Positions 9,101 through 18,351 are shown, counted from the stretch's first letter. The stretch: 64,000 bases of DNA from VXNE01 sp965217825 (GCA_965217825.1 OZ244571.1:1550001-1614000), one strand, 5' to 3'. Notes: generated from the letters alone by a model not told the origin. Made by a program: numbers and translations.

Positions 9101-12100
9101 GGTCGGACGGCGACACGCTGTGGGTGGTGGACCAGCGCGACCGGCAGCTCTACGCGCACTCGATGGCGACCGGGCTGCGGCAGCCGCAGCGGGACCGCTC
9201 GACGGGAGCGCGGGGCTGGCCGCAGGGCATCTGGTCGGACGGCGAGACGACGTGGGTGCTGGACTCGGGGCGGAACGAGGCGCGCGCGTACCGGCAGTCG
9301 GACTGGCGTCGGCGGGGGTCGCGCGACATCGCGCTGGCGGCGGGCAACGACGTGGCGACGGGCGGCTGGGGCGACGGCGCGACGCTGTGGGTGGCGCAGG
9401 CCGACGACGGCCGGGCGTACGCCTACTCGCTGGCGTACGGGACGCGGGACGCGGCGAAGGACATCGACCTCGGCGTCGAGGCGGGGGTGTTGACGACGGC
9501 GCTGTGGTCGGGCGACGGCTGGCGCTTCCTGGCGGGGCGCGGCGGTCGCGCGGAGCTGCGCGGGCACACGGCGTCGGGCCGCGAGCCGTCGGCGGACTTG
9601 GCGCTGGCGGCGGACAACAAGTACCCGGCGGGGATGTGGTCGGACGGCGCGACGCTGTGGGTGTCGGACCAGGATTCGGACAAGGTGCACGCGTACGCGC
9701 TGCCGGCGCGGACGCCGAACGCGACGCTGACGGTGCTGCGCGTGGAGGGCGCGCACGTCGGCGTCTACGCGCCGGAGCGGACGTCCTACGCGGCGAGCGT
9801 GCCGCACGGCACCGCCGCGGCGACGGTGACGGCGTGGCCGGCGCAGGGCGCGGCGGTGGCGTACGACGTTGCGGACGCGGACCCGGTGGCGGCGGGCCAC
9901 CAGGCGGAGTTGGCGGTCGGGGAGAACCGGATCGGCGTGACGGCGACGGCGGCGGACGGCACGTCGCGCACCTACGCGGTGACGCTGACGCGGCTGGCGG
10001 CGGGCGAGACGCGGCCGCTGACGGCGTCGTTCGAGGACGTGCCGGACCGGCACGACGGCGAGCCGTTCGGGTTCGAGCTGCGCTTCTCGGAGTCGCCGTC
10101 GCTGGGTTACCGCGAGCTGCGCGACGAGGCGCTGGCGGTCGCGGGCGGCACGGTGACGCGGGCGCGGCGGCTGACGCCGGGCAGCAACGCGGGCTGGGCG
10201 GTGACGGTGGCGCCGGACGGCGGCGGCGACGTGGAGCTGTCGCTGGCGGCGGAGCTGGCGTGCGGCGAGGCGGCGGCGGTGTGCACGGCGGACGGCCGGC
10301 GGCTGTCGAACGGTCCCGCCGCGACGGTGCCGGGTCCGGAGCCGCGATTGCCGGAGATCGCCGTGGCGGCGGATGCGCCGGCGGTGACGGAAGGCGCGCC
10401 GGCGGCGTTCACGCTGACCCGTTCGGGCGCTGCCGCCCAGACGCTCGCGGTGGCGCTGTCGGTCGTGGAGAGCGGGTCGATGCTGGACGGGACGGTGCCC
10501 GCGCAGGTGGAGTTCGCGGCCGACTCCGCGACCGCCACGCTGACGCTGGCGACGGACGACGACCGGGTCGTGGAGGACGCCAGCACCGTCACGGTGACGC
10601 TGTTGGCGGCAGATGGCTACGCGCTCGGCGCGGTCACGGCGGCGGACGTGTCGGTCGCGGACAACGACATCGCGGCGTTCGCGGTGACGCTGTCGCCGGC
10701 GGAGGTCGCGGAAGGCGCGAGCGCGACCCTGACGGTGTCGCTCGGCGACGGCGCGACGTTCGCGGCGGCGCAGGAGATCGGGCTGGCGCTGTCCGGGACC
10801 GCCTCGGCGGCGGACTACACGCTGTCCGCGGGCGGCGTCGAGCTGTCGCCGCCGTACGCGCTCACGCTGGCGGCGGGCGCCGACTCGACCGTGGCCACGC
10901 TGGCGGTCCCGGCGGACGCGCTGGCCGAGCCGGACGAGACGGTGACGGTCGCCGCCAGCCACGACGGGGCCGAGGTCGGCACCGCGACCGCGACGATCGC
11001 CGCCAACGCCGCGCCGGCGTCCGCCGACGCGACGCTGGGCGCATTGACGCTGTCCGGCATCGACATCGGCCCGTTCGCGGCCGCGACCACGGACTACGCG
11101 GCCGCCGTCGCGCACGGCACCTCGCGCACCACGGTGACGGCGACGCCGACCGACGCCGGCGCGACGGTGACGATCTCGGACGGGAACGGCAGCACGGCGG
11201 GCACGAGCCGGACGGTGGCCCTGGCGGTGGGCGCGAACGCGATCACGGTGACGGTCGCGGCGGCGGACGGCATCGCGACACGGACGTACACGGTGACGGT
11301 GGCGCGGGCGGCGGCGCCGCCGACGGTGTCGATCACGGCGGGTGCGAGCCCCGTCGCCGAAGGCGGGAGCGTGTCGTTCAGCGTCGGCCTGGACCGCGCG
11401 GCGCCGGCGCCGCTGACGGTGGCGGTGGCGGTGTCGGAGACGGCGGGGACGCTGGCGGAGACCGCGTCGTCGGTGGCGTTCGCGGCGGGCGACGCGGAGG
11501 CGACGCTGGCGCTTGCGACGGACGACGACCACGTCGTGGAAGACGACAGCGCGGTGACGGCGACGCTGCTGGCCGGGGCCGGCTACACGCTCGGCGCGGT
11601 CGCGGCGGCCGAGGTGGCGGTGGAGGACAACGATGCCGCCACCTTCGACGTGTCGGCGTCGGCGCCGGAGATCGAGGAGGGCGACGACGCGTTGGTCACG
11701 GTGGGAATTGCGAACGGCGTCGTGTTCGCGGCGGACCAGGCCATCGTCCTTTCCGCATCCGGGACGGCCACCTCGGACGACTACGAGCTGTCGCCGACGA
11801 CGCTCGTGCTGATGGCGGGGCAGCGGACCGCGGCGGCCACCCTGTCGGCGACGGACGACGCGGCGGAGGAGACCGCGGAGACGGTGACCGTGCTGGCGTC
11901 GCTCGGCAATGCGGCGATCGGTTCGGTGACGGTGACGGTTCTGGCCAGCGACGCTCCGGCGTCGGACGACGCGTCGCTGGCGTCGCTGGCGCTGTCGGAG
12001 GGGGACATCGGGCCGTTCGATCCGGACACGACCGGCTATTCGGCGTCGGTGGCCGAGGACGTGTCGAGCACGACGGTCACGGCGACGCCGGGCGACCCCG

Positions 12101-13674
12101 ACGCCGGCGTGACGATCACCGATGCGGACGGCAGCACGGCCGGTACGAGCCGCACGACGAGCCTGTCCCCGGGAGACAACCCGATCACGGCGACGGTAAC
12201 GGCGGCGGACGCGGCGACGACGCGGGCGTACGCGGTGACGGTGACGCGGGCGCCGGCGTGGGGGACGCGTCTCGGGGAGCGCGACGTGGCGCTGCCGGGG
12301 ATGCGGCCGACGGGCCTGTGGTCGGACGGACAGACGCTGTGGGCGGTGGACGCGGACGCCGGCGAGGTGCGCCGCTACCGGCTGTCGGACGGGAGGCGGC
12401 TGGACGGGTCGGTGTCGCTGGCGGGTCCGTACACGGTGCCCTGGGGCCTGTGGTCGGACGGCGAGACGCTGCTGGTGTCGGACTACGGCGGCGGCGTGCG
12501 GGCGTACGGCCTGTCGGCCGGCGAACGGCGCGGGGCGCGCGACCTGGACGGGACGCGGCTGGCGGCGGCGGGGAACGGCACGCCGACGGGCGTGTGGTCG
12601 GACGGCACGACGGCGTGGGTGGCGAACCACGCGGACGGCAAGGTGCACGCGTACCGGCTGTCGGACACGCTGCACGAGGCGACGCGAAGCTTGCGCGGCG
12701 CGGAGCTTGCGGTGCTGCAGCCGGGCGGCCTGTGGTCGGACGGCGAGACGCTGCTGGCGACGGACTGGTACGCCGGCACGGTGCGGGCGTACCGGCTGTC
12801 GGACTTCGCGCGGCTGCCGCAGCGCGACATCGCGGGGGCGTCGTCGGAGAACGTGCGCGCGGCGGGTCTGTGGTCGGACGGCGAGACGCTGTGGGTGGCG
12901 GACGAGACGCAGGGCCGGGCGCTGGCGTACGCGGCGCCGGGTCTGCGGCGTCCGCCGGCGTCGGGGGCCGGGCCGTTCGGGGTGCGGGTGGCGTCGCGCG
13001 CAACGACGGTCGCGGAGGATGGTGGCCGTCCGGTGAGGATCGCGGACGCGGGCTTGCGGACTCGGATCGCGGCGGCGCTGGGCCGGTCGGGGGACGAACT
13101 GCTGGGCGAACGGCACCTTGCGGCGCTATTGTCGCTGGACGCGGGCGGCGCGGGGGTGCGCGACCTCGCCGGGCTGGCGCATGCGGCGAACCTGGAGGCG
13201 CTGGACCTGTCGGGGAGCGCGGTGGCGGACCTGCGGTCGCTCGCCGCGCTGCCGCGGCTCGCGACGCTGAAGCTGGACGGCGCGGCGGTGGACCCCTGGG
13301 CGCTGGCCGGACTGACCGGGCTGCGCGCGCTGTCGCTGCGCGACGCGGGGCTCGAGGACATCGCGGCGCTGGCGTCGCTGACGGGACTGGAGCATCTGGA
13401 CCTGGCCGGCAACCCGGTCGCCGACCTGTCGCCGCTGGCGGGCCTCGCCGACCTCGCGGTGCTGCGCGTCGACGCCGCCGCGGTCGCCGGCCTCGGCCCG
13501 CTGGGGACGCTCGGCGGCCTGCGCGCGCTGTCGCTGCGCGCCGCCGCGGACGCCGACCTGTCGCCGCTGGCCGGGCTGCGGCTGCTTCGGACCCTGGAGC
13601 TGCGCGGCGCCGCGTCCCGCGACCTGTCGCCGCTCGCCGGCAACGACCGCCTGCGCATCCGCGTGCGCCGATAG
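6166..13674 (+). CDS. Giant secreted sulfatase with Calx-beta, cadherin-like, propeller and LRR modules
   Basis: 2,502 residues from ATG 6166. A signal-peptide-like segment (RPRRSRRSAA then MLGAIVALAVPGPFG) argues for translation from GTG 6322 (residue 53); no start has a clear ribosome binding site. Order by residue: sulfatase 97-510 with metal-binding NILVFLSDDMGWG and CSPTRAALLTGR, whose Cys is the formylglycine precursor; SwmB-like 545-650; Calx-beta-like 654-860; cadherin-like beta sandwich 864-955; WSDG beta-propeller block, five units, 961-1180; cadherin-like 1184-1276; unassigned beta domain 1282-1390; Calx-beta-like 1395-1615; cadherin-like 1620-1717; Calx-beta-like 1718-1928; cadherin-like 1931-2030; second WSDG block, five units, 2038-2261; internalin-like leucine-rich repeats 2285-2502. 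It probably desulfates a sulfated glycan at or outside the cell surface. Confidence 0.9.
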   Translation: MHGLGGKRNRISLAEALARGKRGPASIVKLVHCLAVPPVGGIIAILSGRFLEVRPRRSRRSAAMLGAIVALAVPGPFGQLSAQTDAGPGTDESPDERPNILVFLSDDMGWGQPGFNGGTDVATPNMDRIANEGVKLTQFYVQPVCSPTRAALLTGRYPWKNGMEYRTKAKSANGMLVDERTIAEELREAGYATWMVGKWHLGQWRQEHLPLQRGFDHHYGFYSALVDPFTFHRGKVLDWHRNGRPVVESGYVDFLLAEEAVQLIDRHDGTRPFFLYLAFGAVHEPHGAPEEYTEQYEDLKYPEQRAMLRAMDVAMGRVMDALDRKGVLDNTLLVFLNDNGGSKEAGRNRPYQGLKESYLEGGIRSPAALRWPGRIPAGSESDALLHVVDLFPTFARLASADGEDGEDAGADSDARLPLDGVDAWEAIAEGAESPREEVVHSLDVIRMGDWKLIDKDVRYYTWESKYLRLHNIREDPYESRNRAVGAPDKVAQLLRRLAYHRQFARDAEPLEEIPDFPPTVYGSDEQATFGTEVEKALSELDKGNPGPTLVRAEASGDDVRLVYDQTLDADSVPPADAFRVVVVPEYRLVEVTAVETGGSAVSLTLTQSLRIGETVGLTYEVPATGAIRDADGIAAVGVTWVKTSAVAPGSLLAEASITAVSSPVTEGTAAVFKVSLGSTASEALTVAVSVTETGATLSGAPPASVSFPAGATEATLSVATAADAVVEDDSIVTVRLAAGDGYALGDPATASVEVTDDDDAAFAALFDPEEVEEGGGATLTVEIANGVVFAADQTLSLAWSGTASAADHDGPATLSMAAGASSASVAVAVVDDAEEEDAEALTATVSLGGEEIGTATATIPANDSSDARLASLALSGIDLAFDGEVLSYAVEVANDVSATTLTASARHPGARGSVEPADADPAAGHQVALAVGATVVRLAVTAQDGTTARSYAVTVIRARATLDFGGLSAAGNGMPRGIWSDGDTLWVVDQRDRQLYAHSMATGLRQPQRDRSTGARGWPQGIWSDGETTWVLDSGRNEARAYRQSDWRRRGSRDIALAAGNDVATGGWGDGATLWVAQADDGRAYAYSLAYGTRDAAKDIDLGVEAGVLTTALWSGDGWRFLAGRGGRAELRGHTASGREPSADLALAADNKYPAGMWSDGATLWVSDQDSDKVHAYALPARTPNATLTVLRVEGAHVGVYAPERTSYAASVPHGTAAATVTAWPAQGAAVAYDVADADPVAAGHQAELAVGENRIGVTATAADGTSRTYAVTLTRLAAGETRPLTASFEDVPDRHDGEPFGFELRFSESPSLGYRELRDEALAVAGGTVTRARRLTPGSNAGWAVTVAPDGGGDVELSLAAELACGEAAAVCTADGRRLSNGPAATVPGPEPRLPEIAVAADAPAVTEGAPAAFTLTRSGAAAQTLAVALSVVESGSMLDGTVPAQVEFAADSATATLTLATDDDRVVEDASTVTVTLLAADGYALGAVTAADVSVADNDIAAFAVTLSPAEVAEGASATLTVSLGDGATFAAAQEIGLALSGTASAADYTLSAGGVELSPPYALTLAAGADSTVATLAVPADALAEPDETVTVAASHDGAEVGTATATIAANAAPASADATLGALTLSGIDIGPFAAATTDYAAAVAHGTSRTTVTATPTDAGATVTISDGNGSTAGTSRTVALAVGANAITVTVAAADGIATRTYTVTVARAAAPPTVSITAGASPVAEGGSVSFSVGLDRAAPAPLTVAVAVSETAGTLAETASSVAFAAGDAEATLALATDDDHVVEDDSAVTATLLAGAGYTLGAVAAAEVAVEDNDAATFDVSASAPEIEEGDDALVTVGIANGVVFAADQAIVLSASGTATSDDYELSPTTLVLMAGQRTAAATLSATDDAAEETAETVTVLASLGNAAIGSVTVTVLASDAPASDDASLASLALSEGDIGPFDPDTTGYSASVAEDVSSTTVTATPGDPDAGVTITDADGSTAGTSRTTSLSPGDNPITATVTAADAATTRAYAVTVTRAPAWGTRLGERDVALPGMRPTGLWSDGQTLWAVDADAGEVRRYRLSDGRRLDGSVSLAGPYTVPWGLWSDGETLLVSDYGGGVRAYGLSAGERRGARDLDGTRLAAAGNGTPTGVWSDGTTAWVANHADGKVHAYRLSDTLHEATRSLRGAELAVLQPGGLWSDGETLLATDWYAGTVRAYRLSDFARLPQRDIAGASSENVRAAGLWSDGETLWVADETQGRALAYAAPGLRRPPASGAGPFGVRVASRATTVAEDGGRPVRIADAGLRTRIAAALGRSGDELLGERHLAALLSLDAGGAGVRDLAGLAHAANLEALDLSGSAVADLRSLAALPRLATLKLDGAAVDPWALAGLTGLRALSLRDAGLEDIAALASLTGLEHLDLAGNPVADLSPLAGLADLAVLRVDAAAVAGLGPLGTLGGLRALSLRAAADADLSPLAGLRLLRTLELRGAASRDLSPLAGNDRLRIRVRR

Positions 13675-14161
13675 TCCGGAGGCCGCGACCAAGGCGGCGG
13701 ACGATCGTTATGTGCACCTCCTGTAGCCGCGACAAGAGTGCCGGGAATGCCGGCTGCACGACGAAGGCGCACGGAACCATGGAGACTACCCCGGCGCTTG
13801 GGCTCGGCATACCGGTGGTGGAAGAGCGGTACCGGCGCACGGTCTTCGACAGTCGTGGCGCGGAACCAGGACGATCAGGTCAAGGACGTCGCGTTACTGA
13901 TAGAACGGCGCGGCGCATGGCGCCTGTACCCCGCGTGCTCGGCATCTTGGAGGGGCGCGTGCACCGCCACGTCGGTCGTCTGTTGGATACCTTCGGCGTG
14001 CGTCGTCGCTCCGCGACGGTGGGGCTCTCGGACAATGCAGTGGTGGACCTCGCCGCGCTTCCCGAGTTGCACGTCGTCGACCCGTCCGGCAACCGCGTGC
14101 GGGACATCCCGCCGCCCGTCGAGGTCGCGAACCTCGTGGGGCTCGATGTCGTGGCGGCGCA
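13675..14161 (+). pseudogene. Remnant: LuxR-type HTH end fused to LRR scrap
   Basis: No intact gene. One frame at about 13936-14025 reads VHRHVGRLLDTFGVRRR, clearly related to GVRYHVGRLFDALGVRGR at the C-terminus of the large LuxR regulator downstream. The same frame continues at 14026-14110 with leucine-rich-repeat-like text (LSDNAVVDLAALPELHVVD). These look like decayed copies of the two neighbouring gene types. Nothing recognisable is seen at 13675-13930. Confidence 0.5.
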
Positions 14162-14290
14162 ATGACAGAGCACCGCGGGCCACCGTCGGCGTGGGAGCCG
14201 CAGCGCGCAGAGGGCGTGTCGATCGTGGTGGCGACCTACTGCGAGGTGGGCAACCTGCGCCCGCTGGCCAAGACGCCCTCGGGCGGCTGA
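14162..14290 (+). pseudogene. N-terminal stump of a family 2 glycosyltransferase
   Basis: ATG 14162 to TGA 14288-14290 encodes 42 residues. VSIVVATYCEVGNLRPL matches the nucleotide-sugar-binding start of polyprenyl-phosphate mannosyltransferase-like GT2 proteins (VSIVVPTYNE type), then a stop. No continuation of the domain is seen downstream. Confidence 0.45.
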
Positions 14291-15194
14291 CCCGGCTGCG
14301 CTGGATCTGGCCGAGCGCCGAAGTCGTCGCGGGCGAAGACATCGACCGTTGACGCCTTGCCTTCCAGGAATGCAGGGCACGAAAGACAGGAATTCGACAC
14401 GAGAAGCGTTCTTGGGACATGACGTTCAGCGGAAACGGCGAGAGGCGGCCCTTCGTCGACTGACCCTTTCCGCACGGGTCGATGTGCGATGCCGAGAGCG
14501 CGTCCGAACCAGGCTGTATTGACGGAATGGCTGCGCGAGCGCTTCTTCAGGATGGCGCGTAGCCATCGATGGACGTAAACCAGTCGGGGGTGCCGTTCTC
14601 CCTCGCGGGAGGGGCCTTTTCCGCTAGGTCTTGCTCCTGATGCGATAGGGCATGGCCGCGTAGCGCTGGTTTCCGCTCGATCTTCCGATAGGATATACCT
14701 CCAATTTAGACCCTATCGCAATTTTTGAACACTGCTGTGTTCCCAGCCCTGCCCCGCCATAGTACGTTGGTCGCTATCCCGAATGAGAATCGGGATGTGG
14801 AACGCCTGCATGTCCAACACGGCACGATACGCTATCGGTCCTATTGACGATTTCGCGCAAGGCACAGCCGAGGACGCGCTGGGACGGCTGACGCGGTCGC
14901 TATGGGAGGGGTCCGGGTATCGGCCGGCCCGTGGCAAATGCGGCCGGCGACTGGCGCGCAGCAGGCGCGGTGCCGGAAAGATGGGACGAAAACCCGTGCG
15001 GCGAAGCCAGCCAACTGAAACCCGAGGCCGGGCGCCGCCGGCGCGTCGCCTGAATCGGCCACGGGACCCGTGGATGGGCGCTAGCGATGGGAGCCCCGAT
15101 AGCCGGTGTCGCCGCAAACACTTGGGAGTTCGCAGAATGCGATTGGAAATCTGTGCGGGGGGCACGGGAGCGCCCCGGCGGGGAGGCGGCGCGC
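14291..15194. other. Gene-poor stretch between remnants and LuxR regulator
   Basis: About 900 bp without a supported gene. It holds a perfect 10-bp inverted repeat, TGCGATAGGG at 14641-14650 and CCCTATCGCA at 14711-14720, followed by a T-run. The arms are 60 bp apart, so this is not a classical terminator. Two similar phrases encoding DALGRLTR (near 14268 and 14872) suggest a degraded small duplication. The regulator's promoter should lie at its right end. Confidence 0.4.
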
Positions 15195-17873
15195 GTGGCT
15201 AGCTACGGAGGACTGCCGTGGCTGCTGGCCGCGAGGGTGGTGGTTCCCGAACGGGTGCCGGACTACCTCGATCGTGCGGCGCTCGTGCAGCGGGCGCTGC
15301 CGACGCGACGGAGGCTCACGGTGCTGCGCGCGCCGGGCGGGTTTGGCAAGACGACGGTGCTCGCCGAGTGCTGTCGGCTGCTGGCGGCGGACGGTGTGCT
15401 GGCGGCGTGGCTGTCGCTGGACGAGGAGGACGACGGTGAGTTGCTGGATGCGTACCTGGCGTTCGCGTTCGAGCGCGCGGGGCTCGACGTGCTGCAGGCG
15501 CTGGGGGCGGATGCGGACGCCGGGCCGGTGCCGGGAACGCGCGCGGAGTTGGTGATGCGCGCGGTGGAGGCGCACGAGGGCCCGTGCGTGCTGGCGCTCG
15601 ACGAGGTCGAACGCGTGGTGAACCCGGACGCGCTCGAGGTGATCGACTTCCTGCTGCGGCGCGGGCCGCCGAACCTGCACGTCGCGATGGCGTGCCGCGA
15701 CGTGCCGGCCGAGCTGGACGTGGCGGGGGTGGTAGTCGCGGGTGGCGGGGCAGTGCTGTCGGTGGACGACCTGCGCTTCGCCAACGGCGAGGTCGACGAT
15801 TTCTTCGCGGATCGTCTGCGGCCGGAACCGGCGGTGCTGGCGGATGCCGCCGGCTGGCCGATCGCGTTGCGTCTGCACCGCAACGGCATCGACGGCGGGC
15901 GCGGCACGGCCTCGGCCGTGGCCGCCGACGAATCGGCGGACCGGATGGTGGACAACTGGGTGGAGGCGCACCTGTGGCGCGGACTGCGTCCGTCCGACCG
16001 GCGCCTGCTGCTCGACGCCGGGTTGTGCGAATGGCTGGATGCCCAGTTGCTCGACGAGGTCGTCGGCGAAGGCGGGGCGATGCGGCGGCTCGCAGACATG
16101 CCGGCGCTGGACGGTCTGCTGGAGCGTGTCGCGGGCGTGCGCGAGCGGTGGCGGCTGCACCCGCTGCTGCGCGGACACTGCGTGCGCCGGATGCGCCTGC
16201 GGGAACTGGACCGGTTCGGCGAACTGCACCGCCGTATCGCCGCGGCGCTGGCCCGGCGCGGCGATGCCCTGCTGGCGATGCGGCATGCGCGCGAGGCCGG
16301 CGACGGGGCGTTGGTGGGCCAGATTCTGGAGGACGCCGGCGGCATCCGGCTGTACCTCCGCGAGGGGCTGCTGCGTCTGCGGGCCGCCGACCGCCTTTTG
16401 ACCGACGCCGCGGCGGCGCGGCCGCGGCTGGCACTGGCGCGCTGCGGGCTGATGGCCGCGGACGGCCGTCTCGACGAGGCGCGCCCGGCGTTCGCCGCCG
16501 TGGCGGCGAGGGTTGACGGGGCGGCCGACGCCCCGCTGGACGTGCGCGCGGACTGCCTTTTCGTGGCAGGAATGCTGGTCCTGTACGGCTGCGACCAGCT
16601 CGACTCCGGGCACGTGGGCGAGATCATGGAGGACCAGCGCGGGTTGGCCGACGCGGAGGGTCTCGATTCGGTGATGCGCGCCGGCTTCCACCACGGAATG
16701 TGCATTTTGCACAACATGCGCGCGGAGTTCGGCGCGGCGCTCGAGCACGCGGCGGTGGCACGGCGCTGTCTCGGGGACGCGGCGACGGGTCTGTCGATGT
16801 TCATTGAGATGCAGTTCGGCACGATGGCGATGGCGCAGGGCCGGGTGGGTGAGGCGGCGAGTCGCTACGCACGGATGCATGGAATGGCGAAGGCGGCGTA
16901 CCTGCGCGATCCGACGGCGGCGGCGATGGCCCGGGCGCTGGTCCGCGAACTGGCGCACGAACGCAACCGTCTCGGGCAGGTGGATGAGGCGGAGCGCGTT
17001 CCCGGGACGCTAGGCCGCAGCGGCACGCCGCTCGTGCCCTACGCTGCGTTCGCGGGCACGGCGGTTGAGACTGCTTTGCGCCGCGAGGGCGCCGAGGCGG
17101 CGCTGGCGGCGCTGGCGGGGATGCGGGAGTACGCCGCGCGCCACGAACTGCGGGCGCTGCGGCGCTTCCTCGCGGCGCTCTACATTTCGTTACGGGCGGA
17201 GACGGGCGCGGTGGACGCGGCGCAGCGCGCCTGGCGCGACGCCGGGCTGCCGGACGACGCGGAGGGCTGCCTCGATCTGTCGGGCCAGACCTGGCGGGAG
17301 ATGGAGGCGCTCGGCTGCGCTCGGCTCCGGCTGCACATCGCGCGCGCGGAGCACGGCCCCGGCAGGGCGTTCGGGCGCGCGTTCGCCGCGGTCGCGCGGG
17401 AGCGCGGCCTGCGCCGGACGCTGATGCGCGGCCTGGCGCTGTTGGTGTCGCTGGAACACCGTGCTGGCGCGGCGCGGGCGGCGACGTCGCGCATGAAGGA
17501 GTTCCTCGCCGAGTACGCGCACGCGGACTATGCCGGGCCGATGGTGCGCGAGCGGGGCGCTGCGTTGCCGGTGCTGACACGGATTCTCGGCGATCCCGGC
17601 AACGTCGGCCCGGAGTCGACCGCGCAGGCCCTGCTGCGGGAGCTGGAGGCGGATGTGCCGACGGTCGCTCCGCGCCTTACGCGACGCCAGCGCCAGGTGG
17701 TGCGCCGTCTCGAGCAAGATAGCAACAAGGAGATCGCCCGCGCGCTCGGCATCTCGGAATCGGGAGTGCGCTACCATGTCGGCCGCCTGTTCGACGCGCT
17801 CGGTGTGCGCGGAAGGTTCGCCGCGGTGGAACGCGCGCGCGAACTCGGCCTGCTCGATGCCGCGGCGGACTAG
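15195..17873 (+). CDS. Large MalT-like ATP-binding LuxR-family transcriptional regulator (LAL type)
   Basis: About 892 residues from GTG 15195, chosen because GGGGAGGCG stands 6-8 bp upstream; the frame is open to 15087. N-terminal NTPase: Walker A APGGFGKTT (about residue 60) and Walker B CVLALDEVERV (about 130). A long helical, TPR-like middle follows, then a LuxR helix-turn-helix at the C-terminus (LTRRQRQVV, NKEIARALGISESGVRYHVGRLFDALG). Such proteins are ATP- and ligand-dependent activators that often bind phased direct repeats. Its position next to the sulfatase, whose upstream region carries 22-bp-spaced repeats, makes that gene a candidate target; this is inference. Confidence 0.88.
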   Translation: MASYGGLPWLLAARVVVPERVPDYLDRAALVQRALPTRRRLTVLRAPGGFGKTTVLAECCRLLAADGVLAAWLSLDEEDDGELLDAYLAFAFERAGLDVLQALGADADAGPVPGTRAELVMRAVEAHEGPCVLALDEVERVVNPDALEVIDFLLRRGPPNLHVAMACRDVPAELDVAGVVVAGGGAVLSVDDLRFANGEVDDFFADRLRPEPAVLADAAGWPIALRLHRNGIDGGRGTASAVAADESADRMVDNWVEAHLWRGLRPSDRRLLLDAGLCEWLDAQLLDEVVGEGGAMRRLADMPALDGLLERVAGVRERWRLHPLLRGHCVRRMRLRELDRFGELHRRIAAALARRGDALLAMRHAREAGDGALVGQILEDAGGIRLYLREGLLRLRAADRLLTDAAAARPRLALARCGLMAADGRLDEARPAFAAVAARVDGAADAPLDVRADCLFVAGMLVLYGCDQLDSGHVGEIMEDQRGLADAEGLDSVMRAGFHHGMCILHNMRAEFGAALEHAAVARRCLGDAATGLSMFIEMQFGTMAMAQGRVGEAASRYARMHGMAKAAYLRDPTAAAMARALVRELAHERNRLGQVDEAERVPGTLGRSGTPLVPYAAFAGTAVETALRREGAEAALAALAGMREYAARHELRALRRFLAALYISLRAETGAVDAAQRAWRDAGLPDDAEGCLDLSGQTWREMEALGCARLRLHIARAEHGPGRAFGRAFAAVARERGLRRTLMRGLALLVSLEHRAGAARAATSRMKEFLAEYAHADYAGPMVRERGAALPVLTRILGDPGNVGPESTAQALLRELEADVPTVAPRLTRRQRQVVRRLEQDSNKEIARALGISESGVRYHVGRLFDALGVRGRFAAVERARELGLLDAAAD

Positions 17874-18010
17874 CCCGGAAATTTCACCAAGGGCCGCGAT
17901 GATCGCGCAGGATTTCCCCCGCGTGCGCGTACTCGGAGCCTTCAGCCGGGGAGCGCGATGGGGTTACCCCTCGCAAGAAGAGAGACGGAAGCATAGCCAT
18001 GCCTTATGGT
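17872..18010 (+). repeat. Dispersed intergenic repeat, copy A, with inserted hairpin element
   Basis: 17872-17937 and 17985-18015 match 62649-62745 with few changes. Between the two blocks copy A carries about 49 extra bp (GGAGCCTTCAGCCGGGGAGC onward) that recur inside the MITE at 49090-49130. That insert forms a stem of the GCGATGGGG/CCCCTCGC type. The whole looks like small nested mobile repeats. Confidence 0.6.
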
Positions 18011-18351
18011 GTAGCGACCATGTGCGCGCACGCGGGCAAAAGTGCCCCACAGGCGGCGCCTTCGGCTCCGCCCGTGGCCCGGCCCCACCGTGCGAGGGCG
18101 CGGCCAGCGCACCTTGTATCCGGTGGGACTTCCGAAAACCGACGCACATGATTGAAAATAAATGACATATGTTTGCTCGCAAGCGACTTGGTGAGATATG
18201 CGGGCTAGAACCCCCCGCCGCGTGGGACCGGCCTGTGTAGGATGATTGACAACAGACGCCTCTACCGCTAATTGTAGTGCCGACCTTTTGCACTCGGCGA
18301 CCGTAAATCAATGACTTACCAGCGTGAAACGGCTGAGTTGTCGAAGTCGAG
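18011..18351. other. Intergenic, no gene seen
   Basis: About 340 bp between the repeat and the TPR-gene fragment. AT content rises near 18140-18170. A tRNA-like string on the minus strand near 18190-18300 was examined and rejected. No promoter or terminator could be assigned with confidence. Confidence 0.4.

Noticed and set aside
8254..13116. 1,620-codon open frame antisense to the sulfatase
   Set aside because: Arg/His-rich, no fold-like text; arises from the strong GC bias of the repeat region on the other strand.
9120..14165. 1,681-codon frame overlapping the sulfatase in another phase
   Set aside because: Gly/Arg/Asp-rich shadow of the sulfatase; only its last 80 codons (past 13930) show real similarity and are reported as a remnant.
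14641..14720. Rho-independent terminator from TGCGATAGGG/CCCTATCGCA plus T-run
   Set aside because: The 60-bp loop is too long for an intrinsic terminator.
15081..16958. 625-codon frame antisense to the LuxR regulator
   Set aside because: Shadow frame; the opposite strand encodes Walker motifs and an HTH.
18190..18300. tRNA-like sequence on the minus strand (D-loop-like GGTAGAG, T-loop-like GGTTCTAG)
   Set aside because: Acceptor and anticodon stems do not pair.
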